Shown: positions 34,701 through 48,200, numbered from the stretch's first letter. The stretch is 64,000 bases of DNA from Taeniopygia guttata (GCF_048771995.1 NC_133063.1:9960001-10024000); one strand, 5' to 3'. Program-made: numbers and translations. Notes: generated by a model from the sequence alone, not told the origin.

Positions 34701-37700
34701 GGAAAAAATCAATTGCCAAAACAAATGAAACCATGTGGAGAGAGGACAGGAACTTTGAGGCTGTTGGCTCAGTGAGACAGGGCCAAGGCTGGTCTTTGAA
34801 AGCACACTTCCAACTAGGTATGCCAGCAAAGATGAATGCAGCCCCAATGCAATCTCCTCCCAGGACGCTGTAGATCAGCCCAGAAATAGGAATTAACAGC
34901 TCCATCCTCTGCCAGCCACCAAAGGAGTGGTTGAACTTCTGGCTTGCAGGATGTGAATGACCTTTCATGGCAGAACAGCAGAACCACTCACCTGTCTACA
35001 AAGGTCACAAGATTGGCATTCTTATTGCCACGCATGATCTGGATTTCATTCAGGCACACCTCGCTGTTGCTCTCTTCCAGGAGACTAATTTTCTTTATGG
35101 CCACCTAAAACAACATGGAAAACATGAACCAAAGTTGGTGCCACAGAACCACCAGCGGACCACAGAGACAGTGCTGATGGAGTGACAGAGCTGGGCTGGG
35201 CCAAGCTGCCTTGTGGCTGGACATCAGACCGCTTGCTTGGGCACCTCCCAGGACAAAGAGCCAGATAGCCTTTGCCTTGGAAACCTGGCAGAAACATGGT
35301 CTATGCTGTCCACCTCAAAGCTCTAACAACACTCACCGTTCCCACAGACTTCCCCCATGGCTTTACTTGATCATCCCCATTTTCATTCACACACCTCTTG
35401 CAAGCAGAAAGTCAATTTCTGCCAGAAAAATGGAGCAAAACTGCTGGACAACCTCTAGGGGGCTTGATCATTCCACTGGCATTCTCCCTTTCACAGCAAC
35501 AAAGCAAACTCTTCCCGACATGACAGATCAAATGCTGTCCTAAAACAGTTCTGCAGAAGCTGTGGCGCTGCTTGACGCTTACCTCTTCTCCTGTGGCAGT
35601 CTCCACTGCCATGCACACCGTGCCAAAACCCCTAGAAACAAAACAGCCGCAGAGAAAGAAGAAGTCCTTTAGTCCCTGCAAGTGCAGGAATCCACAGTAC
35701 AAGAGGAAAAAAGTCCAGGGACAAACAGTAAATTGAAAGAACTGTGGCTGCACTCACCCTCTGCCAATTGTTTCCAGTTCTGTGTATTTTGCCTCAGGAT
35801 CTCCCTCGCTCACCAGCATCTCTGTAAAAATCCCAAGGAAAGATACTCCCTTCAAAAGAGATCCCACCCTGCAGCAGATCAGAAAGGCAGCCCCACTCTC
35901 TGGGACACTGCGCCCTTTCAACTCACTCCCTCAGGAAACAACACCACCACCACACCGCCACCACCTAAAAAACAACAGCAGCAGGACAAGCAGCCCTGCA
36001 GCACAGATGGCCTGTCCAAAACTAGAAGTCTAAACTAAAATCTAAGCACATCAAGAAACAGTCAGAGGAGACAGGGATCAGAAAAGTGTAAGCAAGAGAA
36101 GTGATTGTTGCCTTCAGACATTAAGAGCAGCAGGACAAACACAACCTTTCTGTTCGGGCAATGAACACTCTGGGACATTCAACAAAAGATTTAATCCTTG
36201 CAAACATGCAAGGCATGTTGGGTTCTGGAATCCATTTTTATCAACAGCTGCCCTTTCCAGAACAGGAAGAATATTGCATAGTGCCTCCAGCAAAGCTAGG
36301 AACTCCAGCTTGAAGCAGGACTTTGCCTAAACAATGCCCTTCTGCCGCTCAAGAGTAGCAGCTGATGTTCTACCCTACTGTGATGGGCCTTGGGAATGAG
36401 GTCCCTCAGCTTTTAGGACAGGCTGAGCTCTGAAGATGACCTTGGCCGTGCCCCACAGGAGCTGGGCCCCATAGGAGCTCCTGGAGGCCTCCTCATTTGC
36501 TCGGTCACAGCCTCCTGCTCAGCCAGAAACAATCTCTGCTCTGCCTTTTGCCTAGAGGGAAGCTCAGGCAAGGCCAAACCAGGCCCAGCTGCCCTCCGAG
36601 GCAGGAGCGGCAGCCCAGAGATCCCTCCCCACTTCAGAGCACAGCAACAGCTCCTGTGGGGAGGCCTCAGGAGCTGGCACTCAGCTGAGGAGGAACAGGA
36701 GCTGGGACAGCTCTTGCTGACACACGCACACACACACCAGGCACTGCTGCGGCACACAAGGGTCACAAAGGACGTACTCAGCATGGCCAGGCACTTGTCC
36801 TCTGTCTTCTCTCCCAGCAGCTCCATGCTGCCAGAGGAACTAGTCGTGCTCCAGGTGCACGAGCTGCTCCTGCTTGAGTTTCCAGCTTGGGCACTGGAGG
36901 CTTCTTCAGCTGCAGCTTGTGCAGGTGCCACGACAGAGGAGCTGGAGCTCTGGGACAAGAAATTAATTTGGGTCACAAATGTGCCGGGCAGAGATGTCCC
37001 TCCAATCTCATTTCAAATGCAAGCCCTGAGGAAGATGCTGCTGGCCAATCCAGGGCTCTTCACCTCTCAGCTTTTGCAGCCCACTTCTCCAGCTCAAGGC
37101 CCCGAACACAAAGCCTGCTTTTACATGAGGGACAGAATGTCACCAAAGACACTGCTAACCCAAACAGGCACTTACTGATGCTGGCTGCTCAGGCCGTGGG
37201 CTGACAGCAGGCGCAGGTTCATTGGCACCTTCCTCCTCTTCAGCCTCTTCCTCGGGTGCAGAGGCAGCCGGAGCAGGTGCTGGCGCTGCCCTTGTGCTCT
37301 GTGCACAGACAGCAGCAGCAGGGTCAGGAAAGAACCTGTCATTCAGAGCCTTACGTCTCTTCAGCTACAAGCCCCGCTGCATCTCAGCTGTTCCTTTAGC
37401 TGCTGACTTTGGCTGTTCTTTGGGGAGGGCCAGGTCCCTTCTGGGGACAGTGTCTCCTCATATCCTGCAAGGCTGTGAACTGCACCTTTGCACTGCTCTC
37501 TTCACTGGGGACAAGGAGCCTGCACAGCCCCTGGGCACAGAGGGCCTCACTTGTACCCCAGGAGCATCCAAAGACATCCTATTGCTACCCCTTGTCTCTT
37601 GCTGAGACAAATTCCCAGACCCTTCAGAACAGTAGGGAAGTGATGCCTAAATGTCCAAGTTCCACACCCCTTCTCCAGGCCTCACAGGCTGGGGGAAGTG

Positions 37701-38215
37701 CTCTGGGAGAGCTGGAAAGATTCCAGTCCTCAGCATCTTCAGCCAGGCAGGGCAGGTGCTGTCTGCTTAGAAACTTGCAGCTCTGCTTTGCTCCAGCCAC
37801 AGGACTAGCCAGAGCTGCCACTTACTGATGCTGGATGCTCAGGCCCTGCAGTGGCAGCAGGTGCACTTTGGTGGGAATCTTCCTCCCCTTTGGTCTCTCC
37901 TTCAGGAAGACATGCATCCAGAGGAGGCTCAGAGGTCTGTTTTGGGCTCTGCAGATAGACAGCAGTGTCAGGGACAGGGAACCTCTCTATTCAGCTCTAG
38001 AGCCAGATACACTAAGGAGAAATCATCTGCAGAGAAATGGCATTCTAATTGTTCAAACTCAAGTCAAATGGGCCAGTTAGATGGGACTGCACTGTCTTGT
38101 ACAGGAGAAATTCCATCATGGCTTCAAGAACCAAACAACCCCACTTTCAGCTGCTTAAAAGCTCTGAAAAGGAACTGGAGAAAACAGCCTGGGATCCAAC
38201 TACTCCTCCAGCTGG

Positions 38216-38251
<36 letters not shown>

Positions 38252-39411
38252 AAAGGGCCTGGACTGTTCTTTCATTCATCCAACCAGGCTGGCACTGGAC
38301 TGCACCAGGCCAAGCTCACAGCTTGCTCCACAATTGTCAAATGCTACCCACACCAAAGGCTCCTTTCCCACTCACCCAAGGAGCGGATTCTCTCCAGGCA
38401 CGGGTGATGTGACCTGCAAGACAAAAGGGAAAAAGAAGCAGATTCTGTAAGGAAACTGCCTGTGCTGGGCAAGCCCACCAAATAGTCAGCAACCAAAGAC
38501 AGAGCATTCTGCTTTCACTCCATCACTCCAGCAGCAACCCTTGTGTCACACAGCAAGGCAACAGCACTAACTACTGCCTCGTGTCTACCCTTTGTCCTCT
38601 TTGGCCTCTCAACCCATAGAAACTCGAGACTGAGAAAGTCCCAGTGGTTCTGCAACAGGCATTCCAGCTTCTGCCCCACCGCAACCAGCAGGAGCTACAG
38701 CTCCTCTCTTCCCTGGATTTCAGTTTTCTGAAGGGATTGCATGCAGCAATTGCCATGAGCTTACTGAAAACCCTTCCCCAAAAAAGCTTCACCCAAGTCC
38801 CCTTTAGCCATGGTGGCAGTTCCGTGGGGACACAGCGCAGGAACAGCTCCTGGGTTCAGGAGCATACAAGAACTGCTCTGAAATGTCCATCTCAGAGGCC
38901 TTTTCCAAGCTGATCCTGTGATTTCATCCGAGAAGGAATGGCTCTTTTAGCACTCAGGAAGTGTCAAGTTCCACAGGCACATGCTGGGATGAGGGAATGC
39001 AGACAAGAAGACTTGAACTGAGGGACTTTCCCTCAGTGCTGGAGAGCAGTGCACAGCTTTTCCAAGGACTTCTGCCAAGCTCTCCCAGTCCTCCTATCTT
39101 GGAAGTTGTCTGGCTTGAGCCAGCAAACTGAGGAGATTCCAGACCCCATGGGCACAGGCTATGCCACGGGAGGAGCGGAGCCCCTGCAGGCTACATTACA
39201 AATGCTGCCCAGGCCCCTCTGGCTAGAGACACCCCCTTCTTAGCTGCAGCTGCTGACAGCAGCTTTACCCAACTCAAGGCCTCTTGGTGGCATTTTGGTG
39301 TCCATATGCCACACTGCACAAAACCGTCCACTTACGTGCCAGCTGGGTGAAAAAGTACCCAGAATAGGCCACGGAGAAAGCCGTGCAAACTGCAGCACAC
39401 ACTCTCTCCAT
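31769..39411 (-). CDS. PAK3-like Ser/Thr kinase, compact copy B
   Basis: Thirteen coding exons with AG/GT borders and consistent phases: 39336-39450 (ATG 39409-39411), 38376-38413, 37826-37948, 37176-37298, 36778-36949, 35758-35821, 35583-35631, 34992-35104, 34359-34476, 33610-33709, 32986-33182, 32247-32384, 31769-31858. Total 1,401 bases, 466 residues. Kinase motifs: [68 protein letters not shown]. The tail [18 protein letters not shown] matches the PAK C-terminus. The PAK1 Thr423 position is Ser. No CRIB motif is seen, so Cdc42/Rac regulation is probably lost. The frame is open throughout, so a Ser/Thr kinase is likely. PAK1-3 have about 545 residues. Confidence 0.85.
38217..38250. repeat. 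CTG triplet microsatellite in intron 2 of copy B
   Basis: An uninterrupted CTG run here. Copies A (1725-1758), C (48723-48756) and D (59227-59260) carry the same run broken by TTC. It is one of the few clear differences between units. Confidence 0.8.
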
Positions 39412-39450
39412 GGCCTGAGCAGCGCTGCCCAAGTCTGCACCAGACAACGC

Positions 39451-39783
39451 CTGCGGGGAAAAACCAAAAATCCTGCGAGTCCTGCTGGCAGAGACCTCGG
39501 CGATCAGCAGGTTCCGCCTGCAGTCAGCGTGCCACTGAGCTGCTCTGCTCACTGAGCCCTGCCGGGCCTGGGCACAGCAACTTTGCCTTGGCAACGCTGG
39601 GATGCGGCCCCTGACATCACAATAGCAGCCACCCTGGGCTGGTTTGTGAACTCACAGAGTGCAGAGAACCAGATCTTCCCTACAGCTCAGGCCAAAAAAA
39701 GCCTGCAAAGCTCTCCTCTGCTACAAAGCAAGACAAAAAGCCCTCCTAGTCCATAAGCTACTGCTCAAGGCATCTAAGAGTAA
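39451..39783 (-). promoter_or_regulatory. Promoter/5' UTR of copy B
   Basis: The X-box-like site is at 39582-39595 and the CRE/CAAT-like block at 39612-39630, as in copy A. It is unchanged from the other compact copies, so the copies probably share expression. Confidence 0.55.
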
Positions 39784-40508
39784 CTCCAAGAACACACTAA
39801 TCCCCTACAGCCCACCCGGAGAAATTGAGCACTGAGAAGGGAGCGGGATGTGAGGAACCACATCAGTGCTCTTTGGCCACTAATGCTTCTGAGCAAAAAC
39901 CAGAAGGCTTCTTCCAGTTGGACCTTGCTCAGTTCAGGAAAGCAGAAAACAAGGAGAAGCACTACTTCAATTACATTTAGAGGTTTCTCCTAGCTACAGA
40001 GACCAGGTCATGGATCTTTCAGCACTGTTTATTCATTTTACATCACAGCCGTGGGTGTGATTTCAGCAGGGAAATGCCATGACCACAAATGCAAGGGGGA
40101 TCCTTCTTTCTGGCTCCCTCTAGCAGAGAGGCCTTGGGACCAAAGCACCACCACCATTTCCCTGCCAGTTCTGTCCTTCCACAGTAGTTTTTAGGCCACG
40201 GGGTTGAGATGAGTGGCACGGAAGTGACAGCTCTGACACACAACTGAAACCATCAGGGCCAGGGTGGCACGTGGGACTGTTTTTCCGCTCCAGCAGAACA
40301 GTGCAGTCCAGAGTGGTGACACTGATACCAAGTGAGTTCAGCCAAGCCAAAAGGGAGTCCAGCCAAGCCCAGTGGAGCCCAGCAGGGTGGTAGGAAGAGG
40401 CAGTGGAGCGGCAGATCCGATTCCCACGTGCACACCCAGCGTGGCAGACTGATGGTAGCGGCAGTGCCAAACAGAGCTCTGCAGGGAGAGACACCCATCA
40501 CCATCGCC
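39784..40508. other. Upstream intergenic segment of copy B
   Basis: Matches 3291-4015. No gene seen. The last base shared with A and D is about 40508, after which this copy turns into an LTR-like element. Confidence 0.5.
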
Positions 40509-41668
40509 GCTGCCACCATCTGCCGCGTCCTCGCTCCCAACCACTGATCTCCAGTCCACTCAGCCCCAGCTAGCTCTCCAAGGGGCGAGTAGGGCAGCAA
40601 GAAGCACTCCCTGCTGGACCTGGATGGGCTTTTGGGAGTGCCTCCATTGCTCCCAAGGCGTAGCTGATCCCACTGGCGAATAAGAAAGAGTTTCTTGTCA
40701 GGGGTAGAACTCCAAAGCTTTATGGAGGCGGCAAAGAGCCCAACTGCACCTGATCACAACCTGCTGACAAGAGCACCAGAGAGGTGCAAACCACCAATTA
40801 AATAGAGAGAAGGAGGAGAACTGACTTGCCAATGAGAAAACAGTAAGGAGTGACTCTTGTACAAACTGACAATGAGGGTATCCAATGAGGGAGGAAAGGG
40901 GAAGGGGCCCCAGGCCCTCACCCAACCACCTGACGCTCTGGATGGAAGCTTCAAGATGTAAGGGAAGGCACACCGAGTGACGGACAAGGCATCTGGGAGG
41001 AGACAGGGGAATGTCTCTGTACTTACAGGGTGATGGACACTTGAGGAGGGATGGGAAAACTAGGGATAAACCAAAGGGGCACAGAGGGGTACAAGGGGAT
41101 AAACCATTTTAAAATCGAAATACAATGAAAATACAATAAAGTATAAAAACACAACTCCACAATCGGGTACTGCTAATACAACAGGAAAGCAGGAGCAGGG
41201 TTGAGGCCTGTCACAAAGTGGGTTAGGGTAGAATCTGGGGAGGCATGGCCAGTGCCCTCCTGGCAAGGGCACGGAAAAGAAGGGCAGATGGCAGATGGCT
41301 GGTGGCTGGCCTGTGCTCTTGAGCAGGTTCCATCTCCAGTCCTGTCCTTCTCAAGGATAGTGGGTACAGGGACGTGGTGGATGAATACGAAAACTGGAAA
41401 AGGAAGTCTGTTAAATATTGTGCAACTAAAATTTAAATTTAAATGATCATCAAATATACTGTCAATTGCCACAAAACATCGCACAGTAAATGATTTTGAA
41501 TCATCACTATATGATGACTATGTATCTATATATATAGATAGCTATACTATATCTATATATTATATACTAATAATGTATCAAACGTACATTGAAACAAAAA
41601 ACCAGAGTCCATGGGAGAGTTTAAAGTCTAGGGGACAAGATAAGGGAAAGGTTAAAATCTAAAGGACA
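40509..41668 (-). mobile_element. LTR-like fossil between copies B and C
   Basis: About 1.16 kb. On the minus strand it starts TGTCC and has a polyadenylation-like ATAAAG near 40719 followed by a U5-like stretch. The low-coordinate limit is uncertain, because it is set by where the copies diverge rather than by a clear terminus. No coding region, so a solo LTR of an unnamed avian family is the best reading. Confidence 0.5.
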
Positions 41669-42269
41669 TTGCCCCAAGAAGTCCTCCAGCAGGCCCACAG
41701 GCCTCCACAGTGGCTCACGCAGCTCCAAACTGCACAAGTCTTCACTCCCACATGTTGGCCTTAGTTCCCGTGGCAGAACTTGCCTTCCCACGGGACGCTC
41801 ACCTGTGCCCGAGCCTGTGGAGAAGCCCGGCTCCCTCCCCCTCTGCCCACAGCAGCACAGACACTCCCAACCTTTCCCAAGAGCTGCAACACAACCACAG
41901 CCACAGCAGCATGCCCTGCACTGCCACCACTGCTCTGCTCCATTTTGCCCCACTCTGCTCCTCTAGTCACTGCTGCCAGCCTGTCTCTCCACTAGAGGTT
42001 GTGGCCTGGAGGCACCAAGGTCAGAAGACCTTTGCCCACTTCCAGACCATGCCACAAACCCCAAAGATGGCTTTTCCCACATTTAAGAAACACCTGACCA
42101 TTCAGAAGCAAATTTAGAGCTTATGCACAGCATGAGAACAAAGGGAGGCTTCCAGCACAGTGAAGGTTTTATGTATTACCGTATTTATTTACACTATCAG
42201 TCTAAACAAACTAGAAACTACGAGCTATCAACTAGAAACTACAAAAAACACCAATGGCCTCTTGCAGGG

Positions 42270-45200
42270 CTAGTATCTCCTGTCGGCCATAAACTGCTGC
42301 GTCGCCATGATCAGAGGCGTCAGGCTGGAGGTCGGCTTGGCTGAGGTTACAAAAGGATGCTGCCCAAAGAGAAAAAGAAGAAATTAATTTCTACTGACCT
42401 CACAGGCTGAAACTGGCTTTCTCTGGCAAGCAGAAAGATACACAAAGGAGGGCATTCTGTGCACCTCTGTCTCCACATCCAGGACCATGCTACATGAGCC
42501 AAACAAGGCTCCCAATCCCACAAATCCATTAACCCAGATGGCTTCAGCTGAATGAGATTTGGTCTAGGCGACCTGGAAAGGCTCCTTCCAACCCATACCA
42601 GGCCAGGGTTCTCCTCTGTTTTCCTTTGAAAAGCCCCCAGACTGGAGATTCTCAGCAGCAGGGCCCATCTGCCGCCTTGGACTTGAGCAGACGAGGAGCC
42701 CCTGGCAGCGGGCGGCCGGCGCACCCGGCAGCCGCTTTGCCTTTTACCTGCTGAAGTTCCTGGGCAGACCAGCGCCTGTCCTCGTCTGTCTCCAGGCAGC
42801 AGCAGAGAAAGTCTCGCAGCCAAGCCGACTGTTGCCTGGGCTTCTGCAGCTTCAGGGTGCCCCTGGTGCTTATCAGCTGCTGAACCTGGAGAAGTAGGAA
42901 ATGCCACGCTCCACCTGTCTCCTTCACACGCCAAACTGCTCACACAGACCCCACTGGACAAGCTCCACTCCCCAGTGGCTCTTTACTCTCTGCCAGAGGG
43001 AGGGAGATACCTTTCCTACCCCTACTAAAAGAACCCAAAGCCAGAGGCAGCCGTAGCCAGTCCAACATGCAAAGGCTCTTGCCTTGACCCCTGATTTCAT
43101 TGGCTGATGGAATTAGGAGCAACTCCATCAGCAGCAGCACACTTTGCTTCTCTCAGCACTGACACCAGCTCTACAGGTGAGGTGGAAGACAGACTTTAAT
43201 CTAACTGTACTATTTCCAAGGATTCCTCCCATAAAATGCAGCTCACTGCTCCTTTAGGTAAAGCTGCTCACTGCTCTCTTAGGCAAAGCTTCCACCAAGG
43301 AAAAGGCATAGTGATTTTCTTGTGCTATTCATGATGAAATGCCAAGGGGATAATCTGGGCAAGAAGCATAAGAGACTATGCAGCCTGGCACCAATCATTG
43401 TCAGGTGTTAGCAAGCTTCCCAGGCAGCAGAATGGGAGTAGATTTAGTCAGAGTGACAGGAGCATCTGAGGGTAGTTGCAGCGTACCGTGCGGGAGGTGT
43501 TCATCAGGTAAGGAGGTGCTCCTTCCACCATCTCGATCCCCACAATGCCAAAGGACCAGATGTCCACTTTGGGGCCGTAGGGCTTCCCTGTGAAAATTTC
43601 TGGCGCCATCCAGTGAGTAGTCCCAACAGCTGATCTCCGTTTGCTCTGCTCAGCGGTGAGCTGAGCAGCAAGGCCAAAATCAGCTGAGGAGAAAAAACAC
43701 TCACATCAAGCCAGCTTGAAAAAGGAAAGCAAAGAAAAGAATTCCCCACTGAATCAATGTCTAAGAAGGCAGTGTGGAATCCAGCTGTACCAGGGGCATG
43801 CTGCTATTCCTCGAGCCTGCAGCTGAGGAAATACGCAATTGGCCACTTTGCAAAAGCCCCGGACTTCAGGCAGTGGCTTTTAGTCCCCTGAAGCTATTAG
43901 ACTGCTGCTGCCTTGCTGGGGAAGGGACACACACAAGCCAAAGGCGCTCCTGACCCCTTCTGCCCAGCTACAGCTCCCTGCACCTTGTGGCTGTGCTCTG
44001 CGCTCGCAGCAGGGCAGCCTGCACTGCCACAGGCACCAGGGAAGCGGCAGCACCCAAAGGCAGCCCCACACCGCAGCCCGCCACGGCTGAGCCTGGCCAG
44101 CAACACCCACCCAACTTGACAGAGCCGTCCAAGCCCAGGAGAATGTTGTGGCTTTTGATGTCTCGGTGGATCACTTGCTTGGAGTGAAGGAAATCCAGGC
44201 CTTGCAGGCACTGAGAGAGGAAAAAGGAACACGAGCCTGAGTGGATTTCGTGCCACAAGCAGGGCAGTGGCACACCTGCAAGACTGACTTCCTGGGGGTT
44301 GGTGAGCCACGGCAGGCCAGGCTGCTGGCAAAGGCAGCAGAGCTGGCTGCTCCAACACGAGGACAGCAGAGCTTTTCTAAGGGCGTGGTTGTTTGCTTTT
44401 GAAAGGGAAAGGGCAATTGTTGCTCTGGCCAGTGCCCTGCAAACACAGACTCAAGGTGCACTGCTGCAGTGCCTGTACTCTCTGCAGCCAGACAACAGTG
44501 TCTGCTTTTGCAAACACCACTTGGGGTGCAAGGCTCTCCTTTGAGGCTGAGCTCTGTGAGAGTCCTGTGAGGATCTCTTTGTCTTTGCCACTTGCTCAAC
44601 ATGGTGCCACCAGCCACTTTGCTCTTGTGGGGAAGGAATGCAGCACACACAGGCTCCAGGCAAGGCTTTAGAGAGGCAAACACAAACACACTAGAAGAAG
44701 GGCAGGCACATTGGCAGGCACTTCATCTGCTCTTGCTACTGCCAGGTGTAAGAGAAAGGCAGAAAGGAAGCTTGGAAGGGGAAATCTCTCCTCTCCTTAT
44801 CACCCATTTGGAAGGGCGGTCCCGACCAAGCCATGGGAAGAAACAAGCGCCATCCCTTACCTCCCGAGAGACAGCTGCTATCTCTCCTTCTGCCATATGA
44901 GTCTCCCTAATGACATCGTGTAAAGAACCTCCGTCCATGTATTCCATCACCAGCCAGAGTTCCTCATCCACCAGGTAGCTGAAAGGAGGAAACAACAGCC
45001 TGGAGATGAAGGTGTGCACTTACATGACCTGATGGATTCTTGCTCCTGTGTCTCTCTCAGAGGAAGACAGGAGGAATAGTCATTCACAATGCCCTACAGG
45101 GCTTGAACTCTATGTAGTCTAAAGGCTGCTTGGTATCCACACCAATGCAACAGGCCAAGGGAAATACAATCTACAGTGCTTTGTCAGCACTGGAGTCCCG

Positions 45201-48200
45201 TGGGAAAAAATCAATTGCCAAAACAAATGAAACCATGTGGAGAGAGGACAGGAACTTTGAGGCTGTTGGCTCAGTGAGACAGGGCCAAGGCTGGTCTTTG
45301 AAAGCACACTTCAAACTAGGTACGCCAGCAAAGATGAACGCAGCCCCAATGCAATCTCCTCCCAGGACGCTGTAGATCAGCCCAGAAATAGGAATTAACA
45401 GCTCCATCCTCTGCCAGCCGCCAAAGGAGTGGTTGAACTTCTGGCTTGCAGGATGTGAATGACCTTTCATGGCAGAACAGCAGAACCACTCACCTGTCTA
45501 CAAAGGTCACAAGATTGGCATTCTTATTGCCACGCATGATCTGGATTTCATTCAGGCACACCTCGCTGTTGCTCTCTTCCAGGAGACTAATTTTCTTTAT
45601 GGCCACCTAAAACAACATGGAAAACATGAACCAAAGTTGGTGGCACAGAACCACCAGGGGAACACAGAGACAGTGCTGATGGGGTGACAGAGCTGGGCTG
45701 GGCCAAGCTTCCTTGTGGCTGGACATCAGACCGCTTGCTTGGGCACCTCCCAGGACAAAGAGCCAGATAGCCTTTGCCTTGGAAACCTGGCAGAAACATG
45801 GTCTATGCTGTCCACCTCAAAGCTCTAACAACACTCACCGTTCCCACAGACTTCCCCCATGGCTTTACTTGATCATCCCCATTTTCATTCACACACCTCT
45901 TGCAAGCAGAAAGTCAATTTCTGCCAGAAAACATGGAGCAAAACTGCTGGACAACCTCTAGGGGGCTTGATCATTCCACTGGCATTCTCCCTTTCACAGC
46001 AACAAAGCAAACTCTTCCAGACATGACAGATCAAATGCTGTCCTAAAACAGTTCTGCAGAAGCTGTGGCGCTGCTTGACGCTTACCTCTTCTCCTGTGGC
46101 AGTCTCCACTGCCATGCACACCGTGCCAAAACCCCTAGAAACAAAACGGCCGCAGAGAAAGAAGAAGTCCTTTAGTCCCTGCAAGTGCAGGACTCCACAG
46201 TACAAGAGGAAAAAAGTCCAGGGACAAACAGTAAATGGAAGGAACTGTGGCTGCACTCACCCTCTGCCAATTGTTTCCAGTTCTGTGTATTTTGCCTCAG
46301 GATCTCCCTCGCTCACCAGCATCTCTGTAAAAATCCCAAGGAAAGATGCTCCCTTCAAAAGAGATCCCACCCTGCAGCAGATCAGAAAGGCAGCCCCACT
46401 CTCTGGGACACTGCGTCCTTTCAACTCACTCCCTCAGGAAACAACACCACCACCACACCGCCACCACCTAAAAAACAACAGCAGCAGGACAAGCAGCCCT
46501 GCAGCACAGATGGCCTGTCCAAAACTAGAAGTCTAAACTAAAATCTAAGCACATCAAGAAACAGTCAGAGGAGACAGGGATCAGAAAAGTGTAAGCAAGA
46601 GAAGTGATTGTTGCCTACAGACATTAAGGGCAGCAGGACAAACACAACCTTTCTGTTTGGGCAATGAACACTCTGGGACATTCAACAAAAGATTTAATCC
46701 TTGCAAACATGCAAGGCATGTTGGGTTCTGGAATCCATTTTTATCAACAGCTGCCCTTTCCAGAACAGGAAGAATATTGCAAAGTGCCTCCAGCAGAGCT
46801 AAGAACTCCAGCTTGAAGCAGGACTTTGCCTAAACAATGCCCTTCTGCCGCTCAAGAGCAGCAGCTGATGTTCTACCCTACTGTGATGGGCCTTGGGAAT
46901 GAGGTCCCTCAGCTTTTAGGACAGGCTGAGCTCTGAAGATGACCTTGGCCTTGCCCCACAGGAGCTGGGCCCCACAGGAGCTCCTGGAGGCCTCCTCATT
47001 TGCTCGGCCACAGCCTCCTGCTCAGCCAGAAACAATCTCTGCTCTGCCTTTTGCCTAGAGGGAAGCTCAGGCAAGGCCAAACCAGGCCCAGCTGCCCTCC
47101 GAGGCAGGAGCAGCAGCCCAGAGATCCCTCCCCACCTCAGAGCACAGCAACAGCTCCTGTGGGGAGGCCTCAGGAGCTGGCACTCAGCTGAGGAGGAACA
47201 GGAGCTGGGACAGCTCTTGCTGACACACGCACACACACACCAGGCACTGCTGCGGCACACAAGGGTCACAAAGGACGTACTCAGCATGGCCAGGCACTTG
47301 TCCTCTGTCTTCTCTCCCAGCAGCTCCCTGCTTCCAGAGGAACTAGTCGTGCTCCAGGTGCACGAGCTGCTCCTGCTTGAGTTTCCAGCTTGGGCACTGG
47401 AGGCTTCTTCAGCTGCAGCTTGTGCAGGTGCCACGACAGAGGAGCTGGAGCTCTGGGACAAGAAATTAATTTGGGTCACAAATGTGCCTGGCAGAGATGC
47501 CCCTCTGATCTCATTTCAAATGCAAGCCCTGAGGAAGATGCTGCTGGCCACATCCAGGGCTCTTCACCTCTCAGCTTTTGCAGCCCACTTCTCCAGCTCA
47601 AGGCCCCGAACCCAAAGCCTGCTTTTACATGAGGGACAGAATGTCACCAAAGACACTGCTAACCCAAACAGGCACTTACTGATGCTGGCTGCTCAGGCCG
47701 CGGGCTGACAGAAGGGGCAGGTTCATTGGCACCTTCCTCCTCTTCAGCCTCTTCCTCGAGTGCAGAGGCAGCCAGAGCAGGTGCTGGCGCTGCCCTTGTG
47801 CTCTGTGCACAGACAGCAGCAGCAGGGTCAGGAAAGAACCTGTCATTCAGAGCCTTACGTCTCTTCAGCTACAGGCCCCGCTGCATCTCAGCTGTTCCTT
47901 TAGCTGCTGACTTTGGCTGTTCTGTGCGGAGGGCCAGGTCCCTTCTGGGGACAGTGTCTCCTCATATCCTGCAAGTCTGTGAACTGCACCTTTGCACTAC
48001 TCTCTTCACTGGGGACAAGGAGCCTGCACAGCCCCTGGGCACAGAGGGCCTCACTTGTACCCCAGGAGCATCCAAAGACATCCTATTGCTACCCCTTGTC
48101 TCTTGCTGAGAAAAATTCCCAGCCCCTGTCAGAACAGTAGAGAAGTGATGCCTAATCGTCCCAGTTCCACACCCCTTCTCCAGGCCTCACAGGCTGGGGG

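Noticed and set aside
38049-38450. Plus-strand poly-Ala/Leu frame over the CTG run
   Set aside because: Created by the triplet microsatellite in an intron. It is antisense to exon 2 and has no start context or homology.
42347-42961. Minus-strand 204-codon open frame (also in B and D)
   Set aside because: It covers exon 12 in the wrong frame plus introns. The true reading of that exon ends in SAQELQQ and splices on.
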